The notes beneath the pieces were generated by a model, which saw only the letters and a program-made list of their open reading frames with translations, was not told the origin of the DNA and made no database searches. The translations under genes were made by a program, and so were the position numbers. A stretch of DNA of 49,585 nt, from assembly GCA_000697455.1 (NCBI GenBank), contig JNET01031777.1, positions 1-49,585 on the forward strand, in the 5' to 3' direction. The DNA is from Basidiobolus heterosporus B8920 (Eukaryota > Basidiobolomycota > Basidiobolomycetes > Basidiobolales > Basidiobolaceae). This document shows, in pieces, positions 1 through 11,800 of the stretch (position 1 is its first letter; the number at the start of each line of letters is the position of its first letter).

Positions 1-537
1 GATTTATGAGAAATCTTAAACATTTATATATCTACTTAGTTCTAACAAAAGGTAAAACTACCTTCCGTTATTACAATAAAGCATCGAGTGAAAGTACAAC
101 AACCACTTCAACAATATATCAATGTGTGATTTAACCCGCCAACCTGACCAAACCTTACTATACTAAAAATTTTAGCCATTTTCAACATTCCATTGGGTAT
201 AGCAATCGGATTAAGAGATTCCGATAGAATATAGATTGGAACAAATAACAAACAAATGGTATTAGGTAAGTATGTAATGATCCACCAATACGAGTAATAC
301 AACCAATACAATAATAATAAAGCCGTAGGTAGCAATCTTTGGTGGTCAATCGTATTTCCGAGAATTAGCGCTTACCTAAAACAATTTGAAAGTCCTTTAT
401 AATGATATTCCAGCTTTACTTTTCGAAAACAAAAGTCCTTTCTGGGCTGTTATACGTTTCCTGTTACTGTCCCTGTTACTGTCCCTGTTACTGTCCCTGT
501 TGTTCTCTTTAAGTTATAAATCCGCTTCGAAAGGAAA
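1..537. other. Intergenic and 5' flank of the sulfate permease
   Basis: No gene is supported here. A 75-codon hydrophobic ORF lies on the minus strand (108-335). It is rich in Leu, Tyr and Trp and could be an exon of a small membrane protein running off the window, but I recognise no family. A 12-bp tandem array sits at 460-507, just upstream of the permease start. Confidence 0.4.
460..507. repeat. 12-bp minisatellite, 4 units
   Basis: The unit CCTGTTACTGTC is present three times exactly (460-495), followed by a degenerate fourth copy. It lies in the probable 5' untranslated or promoter DNA of the sulfate permease, 30 bases before the chosen start. Confidence 0.9.
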
Positions 538-2854
538 ATGGAAAACGTTCATGATTCTGAGGAAACAGAAGGCTTGCTTCAAGAGCATATGCCTAGGTTT
601 CGTCAGAGAAGACGCGAAAGCTACAGCTCAGTGCAATCAGGTAGGATTTTGTGACTTGGTCTCAAGATGAACAATTCGCAATGTATAGCTTGCAGGGATT
701 CTGACTCGAACTTTCCTTTACAAAAGATGCCTCTTTGAAAACCCTGTCTGGCAGCGAAGAATCACTTCCTAGCAAGGCCAGCTGGAATATGGCAGAATTC
801 GGCACCCGTTTTAAGTACTATGTACCAGCACTGAAATGGATCCCGGAATATTCCTTAGAGCTACTGAGCGGGGATCTTTTTAGCGCATTAACCGTAGTTT
901 GTTTAAGCATACCTCAGAGTCTATCTTATGCCTCGGCTTTGGCTAAGCTTCCACCAGTGTATGGGCTGTATACAGCCTGTATTCCTGGGGTCATCTACTC
1001 ACTTTTTGGCATGTCAAGGTAAGCTCTACCACCGCTGTTCTCCTTATTAAATGCTATCTAAAGCCTTTGGATAGGCAAATAAGTATTGGGCCGGAGTCGG
1101 TCAGTGCTATCCTTGTTGGCTTCTCTGTAGCCTCGCGAGTAGCAAATATCAGCGATCCGCAAATGATTATATGCGAAGCAGTGGCAACCACCTCAGTAAT
1201 AACCTTCCTTGTTGGTATCTTTACTCTGCTGCTGGGGCTTCTTCGAGTTGGATTCCTAGATTCATTATTGTCCAGAGCTTTGATCTGTGGCTTTATCACC
1301 GCCATTGGAGTAATTATCCTAGTTGGTCAATCGATTACGTTACTGGGCCTTGATGGCCTAGTTACGCCTCGTGAACATACAACTTTGCAGAAACTGATAT
1401 TTGTCCTTTGTAACCTGAGTTCTACGCACAAGTTAACTGCCTTCGTCTCGCTCGCCAGTGTTGGGTTCCTCTTCGTGATGCAGGCAATTAAGCGTCGATA
1501 CAAAAATCGGTACATTCAGTATGTGCCAGAATTTCTGATCGTAGTTATCATCTCGACGTTTCTTTGTTTCTTTTGTGGATGGGGAGACGAGGGAGTCCTT
1601 ATTGTGGGTAAACTTAAACAAGGCACCATACCTTTTCCAAGAATCCCACCCATCTTCGATCACAACCGCATCAGAGAATTGGCAGTCCCGGCAGTGCTGA
1701 TCGCGCTACTGGGCTTTGTCTCGTCTGCAACAATCACCAAGAGCTTCGCCACTCTCCACAACTATTCAGTGTCCCCTAACAGAGAGCTAGTTGCGCTCGG
1801 GATGTGTAATTTTGTTGGCTCCTTATTCCAGGCAATGCCAGCCTTTGGATCTATGCCCAGAAGTCGATTGGCAAACTCGGCTGGAGCTAAAACTCAGATG
1901 GCAGGCTTAGTAAGCTCGATGTTAGTACTTGTGGCGGTCTTGTACTTGTTGCCATTTTTTGAGTATCTCCCAAAGGCTGTTCTCTCTTCGCTAATATTTG
2001 TTGCTGGTACTGGAATGGTACTCGATGCTCCTAAAGACGTCATGTTCCTGTGGAAGATTCGCGCCACCTCAGATTTGGCTTTGATGGCGTTGACATTCAC
2101 GCTGACCATCGTAGTTGGAATCGAGGTTGGCACGTTTATTTCACTGAGTCTAGCGCTACTGACCTTGGTTAAACGAAGCACCAAGCCATCCATCAATATT
2201 CTGGTAAAGCTCTACCATCTTTCAACGCTTTTCACCACTGGTTGCAAATTAACTTCTCTCGTGTAGGGTCGGATACCTGGCAGTAATGATCAATTCAAGC
2301 CAATTCGTGATTTCCCTGAAGCAATCCAGGCTGTGGGTTTGTTGATGCTGAAAATCAACGAACCTCTCCATTTTGCGAACTCGGGTTCATTAAAGGACCG
2401 CCTACGACGCAGTGAGCACTATGGAGACTTTAGAGTGCATCCCTCTGCCAAGCCGTATCTACATCCCATTAGGAATGTAATCTTTGAAGTGGAGAATATG
2501 ACCGAAATCGATGCTAGGTAACTTTGATTTCCGTTTTTCCTATTTCCTGTTCCTTTTCCTATTATTAAATCATCCTTTAGCGCCATTCAAATTCTTCTGG
2601 AAATAGTAACTGAGTATCTCGATCGAGGGATTGATGTCTATTTCATCAATCTACGAGCACAACATTTTAGAATTTTTCGAACCTGCGGACTATATGATTT
2701 ACTCGGAGCTGACCATTTTTGTCAACAAATTGCTGAGGTCCTGGATTACATAGACCACCTGGAATTCCTTCAACTGAAGCAATCTAGTTCTGGAAGCTCT
2801 ACCGCACCCTGCCCAGACGAGGAGGATGTTTCCATCAGTGTGGAATCCAGATAG
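538..2854 (+). CDS. SulP-family sulfate/anion permease with STAS domain
   Basis: Plasma-membrane anion transporter, most likely sulfate uptake. Five exons join in phase: 538-640, 727-1018, 1075-2203, 2267-2517 and 2581-2854, giving about 682 residues. Exon 1 is a hydrophilic cytosolic tail ending in RRRESYSSVQS. Exon 2 carries the SulP signature region (SIPQSLSYASALAKLPPVYG). The exon 2/3 splice restores SRQISIGPES, the conserved loop before the next helix. Exon 3 supplies the remaining membrane core. Exons 4-5 form the C-terminal STAS domain, with IFEVENMTEIDA followed by SAIQIL across the last intron, as expected for the STAS loop. The ATG at 538 was chosen because its frame splices into exon 2 using an AG at 725-726. 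Substrate specificity is inferred from family only. The protein is shorter than the yeast Sul1/Sul2 permeases. Confidence 0.88.
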
Positions 2855-3015
2855 CAGAAGTAATCTGTTATATAGACCACCGTAGTACGTCTTCTCATAC
2901 AACCACCGTTTAAACCTTAGTATACACCGTTGTAAATTACTCTCCCTACTGCTTTAGAAATAGACATGGCTAAAGACCGATCTGTTATAACTTGATGGTA
3001 AATACAGAAACAGTA

Positions 3016-3084
3016 ATATACCAAGCACAACCCAATATCAATCATATACCAAGCATCAAACTTATGTCAATAATATACCAAGCA
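3016..3084. repeat. Spaced direct repeat, about 28-29 bp period
   Basis: The 12-mer ATATACCAAGCA starts at 3016, 3044 and 3073. The sequence between copies is only loosely related, so this is an eroded tandem repeat rather than a perfect array. Confidence 0.7.
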
Positions 3085-3447
3085 TCACCCCCTAATGTCA
3101 AAGTCAACTCAAGATTGGTACTCTTCAGTGAACGTAGTAGACTCTCACTTGACTGTTTTAAGGAGTGCAGAGATTAAACCGAATCAACCCTACCATCCGC
3201 AATCGTCATCCATTCAAACCAAATGTAGTCTAATACTGGTCTTGGCAATATTTACTGTACATCAAAGATATGCATGTGTTACTAAGTAGGCCTATTCTGG
3301 TTTTAATCAACAGGAAGCGATAAACAATCATAAACAACTTTAAGTGCATTCAGGATTCGATATATTTCAAAATTGGATCTTTTTAGACTTAGCCACGTTG
3401 TTAGATGATTCTACAAAGTTCGAGAGGATGAACACCTTTTACCAATA

Positions 3448-3502
3448 GGAAGTGATTAAGAAGTGATTAGGAAGAGATTAGGAAGAGATTAAGAAGCGAT
3501 AC
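3448..3502. repeat. 11-bp minisatellite, 5 units
   Basis: Five consecutive 11-bp units of the form (G/A)GAAG(T/A/C)GATTA, with one or two substitutions each; the third and fourth units are identical. It lies in non-coding DNA. Confidence 0.9.
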
Positions 3503-5611
3503 GGTGCAGCCATTGGAGAAGGCATGATTAAGACTAGGAATTGGTAGCAGCAGCGATTGATCTCGGCCTTCCACGTTACAATTAATCATTATAGGAGTCT
3601 GTATTATTCCATGGCACTATACTAGCACACCACTATATTTATCACTTTGTCTTGTTCCCCATCCATCTATCACCTATACTGCTGAACATGGCCAATGAAT
3701 GGTATCTGCTATCTGTCCAATCATAAGCTTCGCATGGTCTTTCGGTGCTCTACTCTTAGGTCACGTTCGGAGCTTCTGTCCAATAAAATACACTGCTACA
3801 CTCACTGCTAATCGCTTGAATTGGAATGATTACCATTCGGAAGACACCTTGTTGGACACCAATTCCTTATATACCTACCACCTGAATGTACGTAATTAAC
3901 TGCACGGCTCTAGTTAGAATGAGATTTGTATACCAGACTTAACATATATATCAGCAGAGTACCCAGTTATAGATACCCCTTGGTAGCGTCGTGGTAGCTC
4001 GAGAATTGGCAACAATGACCTATCTTTTATCCACTCAAAACTGTTGTCACACATCACGTTGGGCGACATGGTCCAATGAACAAGGTCCAAATTTCGGTAC
4101 TTTATTAGGAAATAAAGCTTCAAGTTGAAGTTGGATGCAAGATACACATATACATACACCTTCTACCTTCAACCCAGAGTTTTGGGAAAGTCCCGAAGTG
4201 GCAAATAGGTGTTTTTCTATTGGTTTAATAAAGGTGAAGCGGTATTTCTGGCAACGAAATGTAGAGAGCATAAACATAGGCCATATTTAGCTCACCCTAT
4301 AACAATACCGTTGGCGCATCGGTACCATTAGCAATGGCTTGTGTATCAGCTTGAATTTTGACAACAGTCCAACCCAGTTTTGTTTGTGAAGCAAGTGTGA
4401 GGGATTTTAATCTAATGAACCACTCAAATCACCCATTGATTGACCACCCGCTAATTAACCACCCAAACCTCTATATCCATGCCCAAGTCCCTCCGATATC
4501 CAGAACAAATGGGTTTGTGAGATGGAAACCTGTATTCACTCCGAAACATTTAGCCGAGATATGTCATTGTTCACATCTCTTGATGACTATACTGAACGAC
4601 AGAGAAGGTGGAGTTACATGAGAGGATAGAGAATGTACAAGAACTTGAACTGACGTGGATCCGCTGCCAACGTTCTAATCAGAGACATCTTTCATTCGGC
4701 ATGAACACAGAAGATCGGGCAAATATAAACCAGTTTTTTAGCACCTTGAATTCCCCATTTTGTGTGGAATGTGGCGCATTTTGGAGAGTAGTCCAAGTAG
4801 TGTTAACAAGCCACCAAACGTCAAAGTAGATTCTATTGCCGTTGTAAGCCTTGATACAACAACTCTCTTCAGAAACATGTTCGGTGCAGCAACCTTCTTC
4901 AGCATCCATAAATTGGCTGATGTTTATGATGGATTAGGGTGGTGTCGGATGATGATAGGATAGTGGATATCGCTCTGGAGATAGCGTTCACTCTGCAGAT
5001 AAGCCAGAAACCTACACTCCAGTTGCGCATCTACTTCATCTAGTGAATGTGGGAATCTCGGCGTAAAATAATGATATTCTAGCTTTATTGTAGAAGAAGA
5101 CTGGGGATGTCGAATGTTACGGCAATGGGGCCCGAAATGGTGAATTACACACTCCATATATGGTGTCCACTAGCAGCTTGCTTTGATATCAAACTAGAGA
5201 CCTAACTGTCGCTTTCAAGAGCTCTGATTCGCCCAATGGCGCTCACGCCCCTCACCCCAAAATTCTCCCTATCGAGTATCTCCAAACGGAGCTCCATACC
5301 CAATCAGCGTACCCCATGCTTATTATCAACGGGGTGCTAATCTGCGCGGAATAAGTTTAGGTCACTTGGTATCTTCTTCATGGGTTCACAAAAATTCGGT
5401 AATTAAACGAGAAATTTGTCGAGTTTTGCTTGGGTGAGGTAATGGATCTGGGTAAGAATCGCCTCCTCGCCATCATTGATTTGTATTCAATGTAAATAAT
5501 TTCATTTGGCCATCATGCTCTGATTCAACAAGCTCTACCGCTACTGAACCAACCAGATCAATGCTACTTCGACAAAGTTGGAAATTTTCTCGGGGCTAGG
5601 ATAAGAATTTC

Positions 5612-5619
5612 TTTATAAG
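5612..5619 (+). promoter_or_regulatory. TATA-like element upstream of FAS
   Basis: The octamer TTTATAAG lies about 225 bases before the FAS start codon and is followed at once by a long pyrimidine-rich tract (about 5622-5650), a common core-promoter pattern in strongly expressed fungal genes. The transcription start was not determined. Confidence 0.4.
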
Positions 5620-5842
5620 CCTGCATCTCTCCTTTCTTTTTCTCTACACAAGCCTTTCGGCCAAGCTTCATCGACAAGGAATCGTATTCCACTTCTGTTT
5701 ACAATATTCCCCTGTATTCCGTGTTATATTGTTCTTCCCTCTTGTTCCATTAATCATCAACCCTCATCTTTTTTGCATTAATCTTCACCTTCCGTGAGCA
5801 TTCATACTCCCTGCATTTGTGTTAAAAAATATAATAGTAAAT

Positions 5843-8800
5843 ATGGTCGCTTCCAACGCTTCTCTTCGTCCTTTGGCTGTTAAGTTCGGTAAAACTGAAA
5901 TTACCATCCTTATTCCCAACGATATCTGGGTATCTGCTGAACAGATTCGTGAGGATTTCCAATCCACTTACAAGCCTGCAGACCCTGCCTCCGAAGAGCT
6001 TACGAAGATAGAGTTAGCTGCCAAGTTCTTAAGCTACGCTATTGAAAATAACAAAAAGGATGAAAATTTGCAACTTCTCCCTGTCATTCAAATCGTTTTC
6101 TCTCACTTCAGAGAACAATACCTGAAGTCGAACGATGTCCACGCCGTCACCCGAAGCCTTGTCCATGAAGCTAGAGTAGCAGTTATCAAGGCTTACTTTG
6201 AAGCTTACGTTCTATTACAAGATCAAGGTTTGCTCGAGGAAAATACCTGCCCCAAATCTGCTTTGTTATCTGCCGTTGAAGATAAACAAGCATCCCTTTT
6301 CGCCATTTTTGGTGGTCAAGGCAATATCGAAGAGTACTTCGATGAGCTTTACGACATTTTTGTTACTTACGAGGGTTTTGCTAGACCTTTCGTTCAACAA
6401 GTAGCTGGTATTCTCCGTAATCTCGCTAACGACGATGAGGCTCGTATTATTCATACTAAGGGTTTGGATGTTCTTCGCTGGTTAGAAAACCCCGAATCCA
6501 AGCCCGATCAAGCTTATTTGATCTCTGCTCCCGTCAGTCTCCCTCTCATTGGATTGACACAGCTACTCCATTACTATATTATGGCCAAGGTTCTCAACTT
6601 GACCCCTGATCAAGTAAGGAAGTTTATTTCTGGAGCCACCGGACATAGTCAAGGTATTATTTCTGCCGTGGCTATTTCCGCATCTGCTTCCGAGGAGGAA
6701 TTCATTAGTAACACCAAAAAGGCTCTTGGTTTACTTTTCTGGATTGGTACCCGCGCGCATCAAATATACCCTCCTACCACCTTAACACCAACCATTCTGC
6801 AAGATTCCCTTTCCAATAATGAGGGTAATCCTACTCCAATGTTGTCCATTACTGGCTTGCGTAAAGATGAAGTACTCAAATACATCGAAGCTACCAACTC
6901 CCACTTACCTGAAGAGCGCCAGATCAAGTTAACCTTGACCAACGGACCAAGAAACTTTGTTTGCACCGGGCATCCTCAAAGTTTGTATGGTTTGAACTTG
7001 GCTCTTCGAAAGATCAAGGCTCCTGCTGGTTTGGACCAGGGACGTGTACCTCACTCTCAACGTAAGGTTAAGTTCTCTTCTCGCTTCCTCCCTATCACTG
7101 CTCCCTTCCACAGCAGTTATCTCCAAGGTGCTTCCGAATTATTGGCTCAAGATGTTCAAAAGTACGATCTCGAGTTCGATACGAAGTCTCTTACTATACC
7201 CGTCTACTCTACGGATTCCGGTAAGGATCTTCGTGAGAGTGATAGACTTACTTTAGATTTGATCGATCAAATCTGCTCTCTTCCTGTTCAGTGGGAAGCT
7301 GCCACCAATGCCTCAGTTACTCACATTCTCGACTTTGGTCCTGGTGCTACCTCCGGAATTGGTGGACTTACACATAGAAACAAGGAAGGTACAGGCGTGA
7401 GAATTATTTTAGCCGGTACTCTTGAAGGTGGTAATCCCGAGCTCTCATATAAGGGTGATTTGTTCGACTCCGAAAAGTCAGCAGTCCGTTATGCTCAAAA
7501 CTGGGCCAAGGATTTCCAACCACGTCTGGTGAAGACTTCCACTGATGGTCGCGTATATGTAGATACTAGAATGAGCAGATTCCTTGGTAAACCTCCTATT
7601 ATGGTTCCCGGTATGACCCCTTGCACCGTCAGCGAAAAATTCGTAGGTGCCACAATCAACGCTGGCTACCATATTGAATTGGCTGGTGGTGGTCACTTCA
7701 GTCCTGAACATCTTCGAGGTAAGGTTCAAAGTATCATGGATATGACCAAACCTGGTGAGGGTATTACCATCAATATGCTTTTCTTGAATCCATTCCAGTG
7801 GGGATTCCAATACCCTACTGTACAAGCTATGCGCCGTGAAGGATTACCTATTGAAGGTATCTGCTGCGCTGCTGGTGTTCCTTCTTTGGATAACGCCAAT
7901 GAAATCATTGCCAACTTAAGAGATGCCGGACTTCGTCACATCTCGTTCAAGCCAGGAGCTACTGCCGCTATTAGACAAGTTATTGCTATTGCCGCTGCCA
8001 ATCCAGATATGCCAATCATGATGCAGTGGACCGGTGGTCGTGCTGGTGGTCATCACAGTTTCGAAGATGCTCATCAACCTATGTTAGAGTCATATTCCGC
8101 CATCCGTCAACAACCCAACATTATCTTGATCGTTGGTTCTGGATTTGGTGGTGCTGATGACACCTTACCATACATTACTGGTGAATGGAGTATCGAATTT
8201 GGTTACCCTCCTATGCCATTCGATGGTGTCCTTCTTGGATCCAGAGTGATGGTCGCTGCCGAGGGTCAGGCTGCTCTCGATGTAAAGAAAGCCATTGTTG
8301 ATGCACCTGGTGTTGAAGACCACGAATGGGAACAAACCTACAAGGGCGAAGCCGGTGGTATCATGACCGTTCGTTCCGAGTTAGGTGAGCCTATCCACAA
8401 GGTCGCCACTCGTGCCGTCTACTTCTGGAAGGAGATGGATGATAAAATCTTCAGTCTCGCTAAAGAGAAACGAGGTGCTGCCCTTCTTGCTAAGAAGGAT
8501 TATTACATTCGCCGTCTCAATGCTGATTTCCAAAAGCCATGGTTCGGTAAGAAGGCTGATGGTTCCACATGTGACCTTGAGGAGATGACTTATTCCGAAG
8601 TGGTTAACCGTTTGGTCGAACTTCTTTACGTCAAGCATGAGTCCAGATGGTTGGACGTCAGTTTGATTGCTATTGTTGGTGACTTCATGCGCCGTCTTGA
8701 AGAAAGATTCATTACCAAGGAGCAACCTTCTAGATTGCAATCTTTCAAGGAACTTGATACACCATTGGAAACTGTTGAGAAATTCCTTGCTGCCTATCCT

Positions 8801-11800
8801 GAATCATTCGTTCAACAATTGACTACTGAGGACTCGCAATACTTCATCAGCCTCTGTCTTCGTCTTGGTCAGAAGCCTGTACCATTCGTTCCAGTGTTCG
8901 ATAACAATATTGAGTTCTGGTTCAAGAAGGATTCACTCTGGCAAACAGAGGATTTGAGTGCCGTATTGGATCAGGATGTCCAACGTACTTGCATTCTCCA
9001 AGGTCCTGTTGCTGTTCGTTATTCTACCAAGGTAAACGAGCCAATTAAGGAAATGTTGGATAACATTCATGAAGGCCATATTAAGGCCCTAAAGGATCGT
9101 TACTATGGTGGCGATGATTCTCTAATTCCTGAGGTCGAGTATCTTGGCGGTAGCCCAATTCTCACTCAATCTGCTCTTAAGGATGTGAAGATTACCGTCA
9201 AAGATAATGTCAGAATCTTTGAGACCTCCGATAGTGGAGCTCTCCCACCGGTAAATGAGTGGCTCGAACTCATTGCTGGTCCCAAGTACGGTTGGGCTCG
9301 TGCTTTGTTGACCTCAGACTCTATCATTCAAGACAAGCTCTTTGTTGATAACCTAATGAAAAAGGTCTTCCGTCCCCGTCCAGATCAGAAGGTTGAAGTT
9401 ACTTACGGTGCCAACGAAAAGGTAGAAAGGATCACCGTATCTGACAAGCGCTCTTGGAGTCAATCCGCTCATTTAGAGACTGCTTCCTCTGTTTCTATTG
9501 AGGCTAAGATTAACAACAATGTTATTGATGTTATCCTCTATGAACAGAAGGATGGTGTGGCAGTTCCCTTCCTTTCCAAGTACGTTTACAATCCTGCTCA
9601 AGGTTATGCTACTATCCATGAAGTTATGGAAGGCCGTAACGATCGTATCAAGCAATTCTACTGGGCTTTGTGGTTCGGCGAAGGATCTCATTCTGATCTT
9701 TCCGACGATCCTAACCAGAAGTTTGTTGCCAAAGGGGAACAAGTTCTTGGACATGAAATTACCAAGTTCTGTCAGACCGTAGGTAATCAGGCTGAACTTT
9801 ACGTCGATCGTGGCCAAAAGGTTTTATGTGCCCCTGTTGATTTCGCCATTGTTGTTGGCTGGAAGTCTATCATTAAGACTATCTTCCCCAAGATAATTGA
9901 TGGCGATCTTCTCAGATTAGTCCATCTTTCCAACGGATTTAGATTGATCGACGGCGCTTCTCTTTTGAAGCGTGGTGACATCGTTGATACTGTATCCGAG
10001 ATTGAATCTATCGTGAATACCGAATCCGGAAAGATGGTTGAAGCCAAGGGCGTCGTAATTCGTGATAACAAGCCCATCATGGAAGTTACCAGCAAATTTT
10101 TGTACCGCGGTAAATTCACCGATTACGAAAATACCTTCCAAAAAATTGTTGAAACCCCGGTTCGTGTTGCCATGCAAACCGAGAAGGATATTGCTGTTTT
10201 GAAATCCAAGGAATGGATGAACTGGGAAGAAAATGCACCAGAGCTCACTCCTGGTGCTGAGATAATTTTCCGTTTGAACAGTTTGTTGAAATTCAAGAAC
10301 CAGACCTTGTACTCTTCCGTCACTACCACTGGTACTGTCACTATGAAGATCTCCACCAAGGAGGTTATTCAGATTGCTACGGTCGAGTATGAAAGCGGTG
10401 AATCCCATGGTAACCCAGTGACTGAGTACCTTAAGCGTGTTGGCCAGCCTATTGAACAAGCCGTGAACTTTACTAATGGTGGCTACTCTGTTATGCCTCA
10501 GGGTGATGAATTCTCTTCTGTCATTAACGCCCCAGCCTCCAACGAACCGTATGCTGTTGTGTCTGGCGATTACAATCCTATTCACGTGAACCCTTACTTT
10601 GCTGACTTTGCTGAATTACCTGGAACCATCACTCACGGTATGTGGACAAGTGCTTCAACAAAGAAGTTCGTTGAGATCTTCGCTGCTGACAACTGCCCTC
10701 AACGCATCACGGCATATGATGTGAACTTCCAATCCATGGTTCTTCCCAATGATCGTCTTGAGACCAAACTTTCTCACATTGGTATGAAGAATGGCAAGAA
10801 GATTATTAAGGTTGAGACCATCAATCAGAATAACGTCAAGGTCATTGAAGGCATTGCTGAAATTGACCAACCCGTTACTGCTTACGTCTTTACTGGCCAA
10901 GGTTCTCAAGAGCAAGGTATGGGTATGGCATTGTATGCTAGCTCACCTGTTGCAAAGAAAATTTGGGACTTTGCTGATAAGCATTTCATGGTTAATTACG
11001 GCTTCTCTATCATTGACATTGTTCGTAACAATCCTAAGGAAAAGACTATCTACTTTGGAGGTGAGAAGGGTAAGCTCATTCGTAAGAACTACATGAGTAT
11101 GACCTATGATACCATCGATCAAGATGGAAATACCAAGGTCCTTCATCTCTTCCCCGGCATTACCGAGAAGACTGCATCCTACACTTTCACTTCTCCTACT
11201 GGTTTATTGTCTGCTACCCAATTCACTCAACCAGCTCTCACTTTAATGGAAAAGGCTGCATTCGAGGATATGGTCTCAAAGGGCCTTGTCCAGAATGATT
11301 GCGTCTTCGCTGGTCACTCCCTTGGTGAATATGCTGCTCTTGCCTCCATTGGTAATGTGTTGGCTATTGAGAGTTTGGTAGATGTTGTATTCTATCGTGG
11401 TATGACTATGCAAGTTGCTGTCGAACGTGATGCCCAAGGCCGTTCCAACTATGGTATGTGTGCCGTCAACCCTAGTCGTATTGGAAAGACCTTCGACGAC
11501 ATTGCTTTAAGATACGTTGTTGATGCTATTGCTCATCAAAGCAATGGTCTTTTGGAGATCGTTAACTTCAACGTGGAAAATCAACAATACGTTGTCTCTG
11601 GTGAACTTAGCAACTTGGATACTCTTGCTAACGTTTTGAACTTCTTGAAGATTCAAAATATTGATCTCCAGAATTTATTGAAGACTATGCCTATGGAGGC
11701 TGTTAAGGAACAACTTTCCTCAATTATTGCCAAGGCTCTCGATAAAGCTGCTGCCAAACAAGCTAAGGATGGGTTCATCAATCTTGAAAGAGGTTATGCT

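Larger units (their letters stand above)
2855..5842. other. 3-kb gene-poor intergenic region
   Basis: Only short ORFs without recognisable domains are present on either strand. The stretch holds an 11-bp tandem array (3448-3502) and three copies of ATATACCAAGCA spaced 28 and 29 bases apart (3016-3084). Its right end includes the probable FAS promoter, with a TATA-like box and a pyrimidine-rich tract. I see no transposase, reverse transcriptase or tRNA. Confidence 0.55.

Noticed and set aside
4358..4909. Several overlapping 70-90-codon ORFs in the gap before FAS
   Set aside because: Composition is erratic, no domain or splice-consistent extension was found, and ORFs on both strands overlap.
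9917..10585. 222-codon minus-strand ORF inside FAS
   Set aside because: Antisense of a strongly codon-biased coding region, where stop codons on the opposite strand are rare; no recognisable domain.
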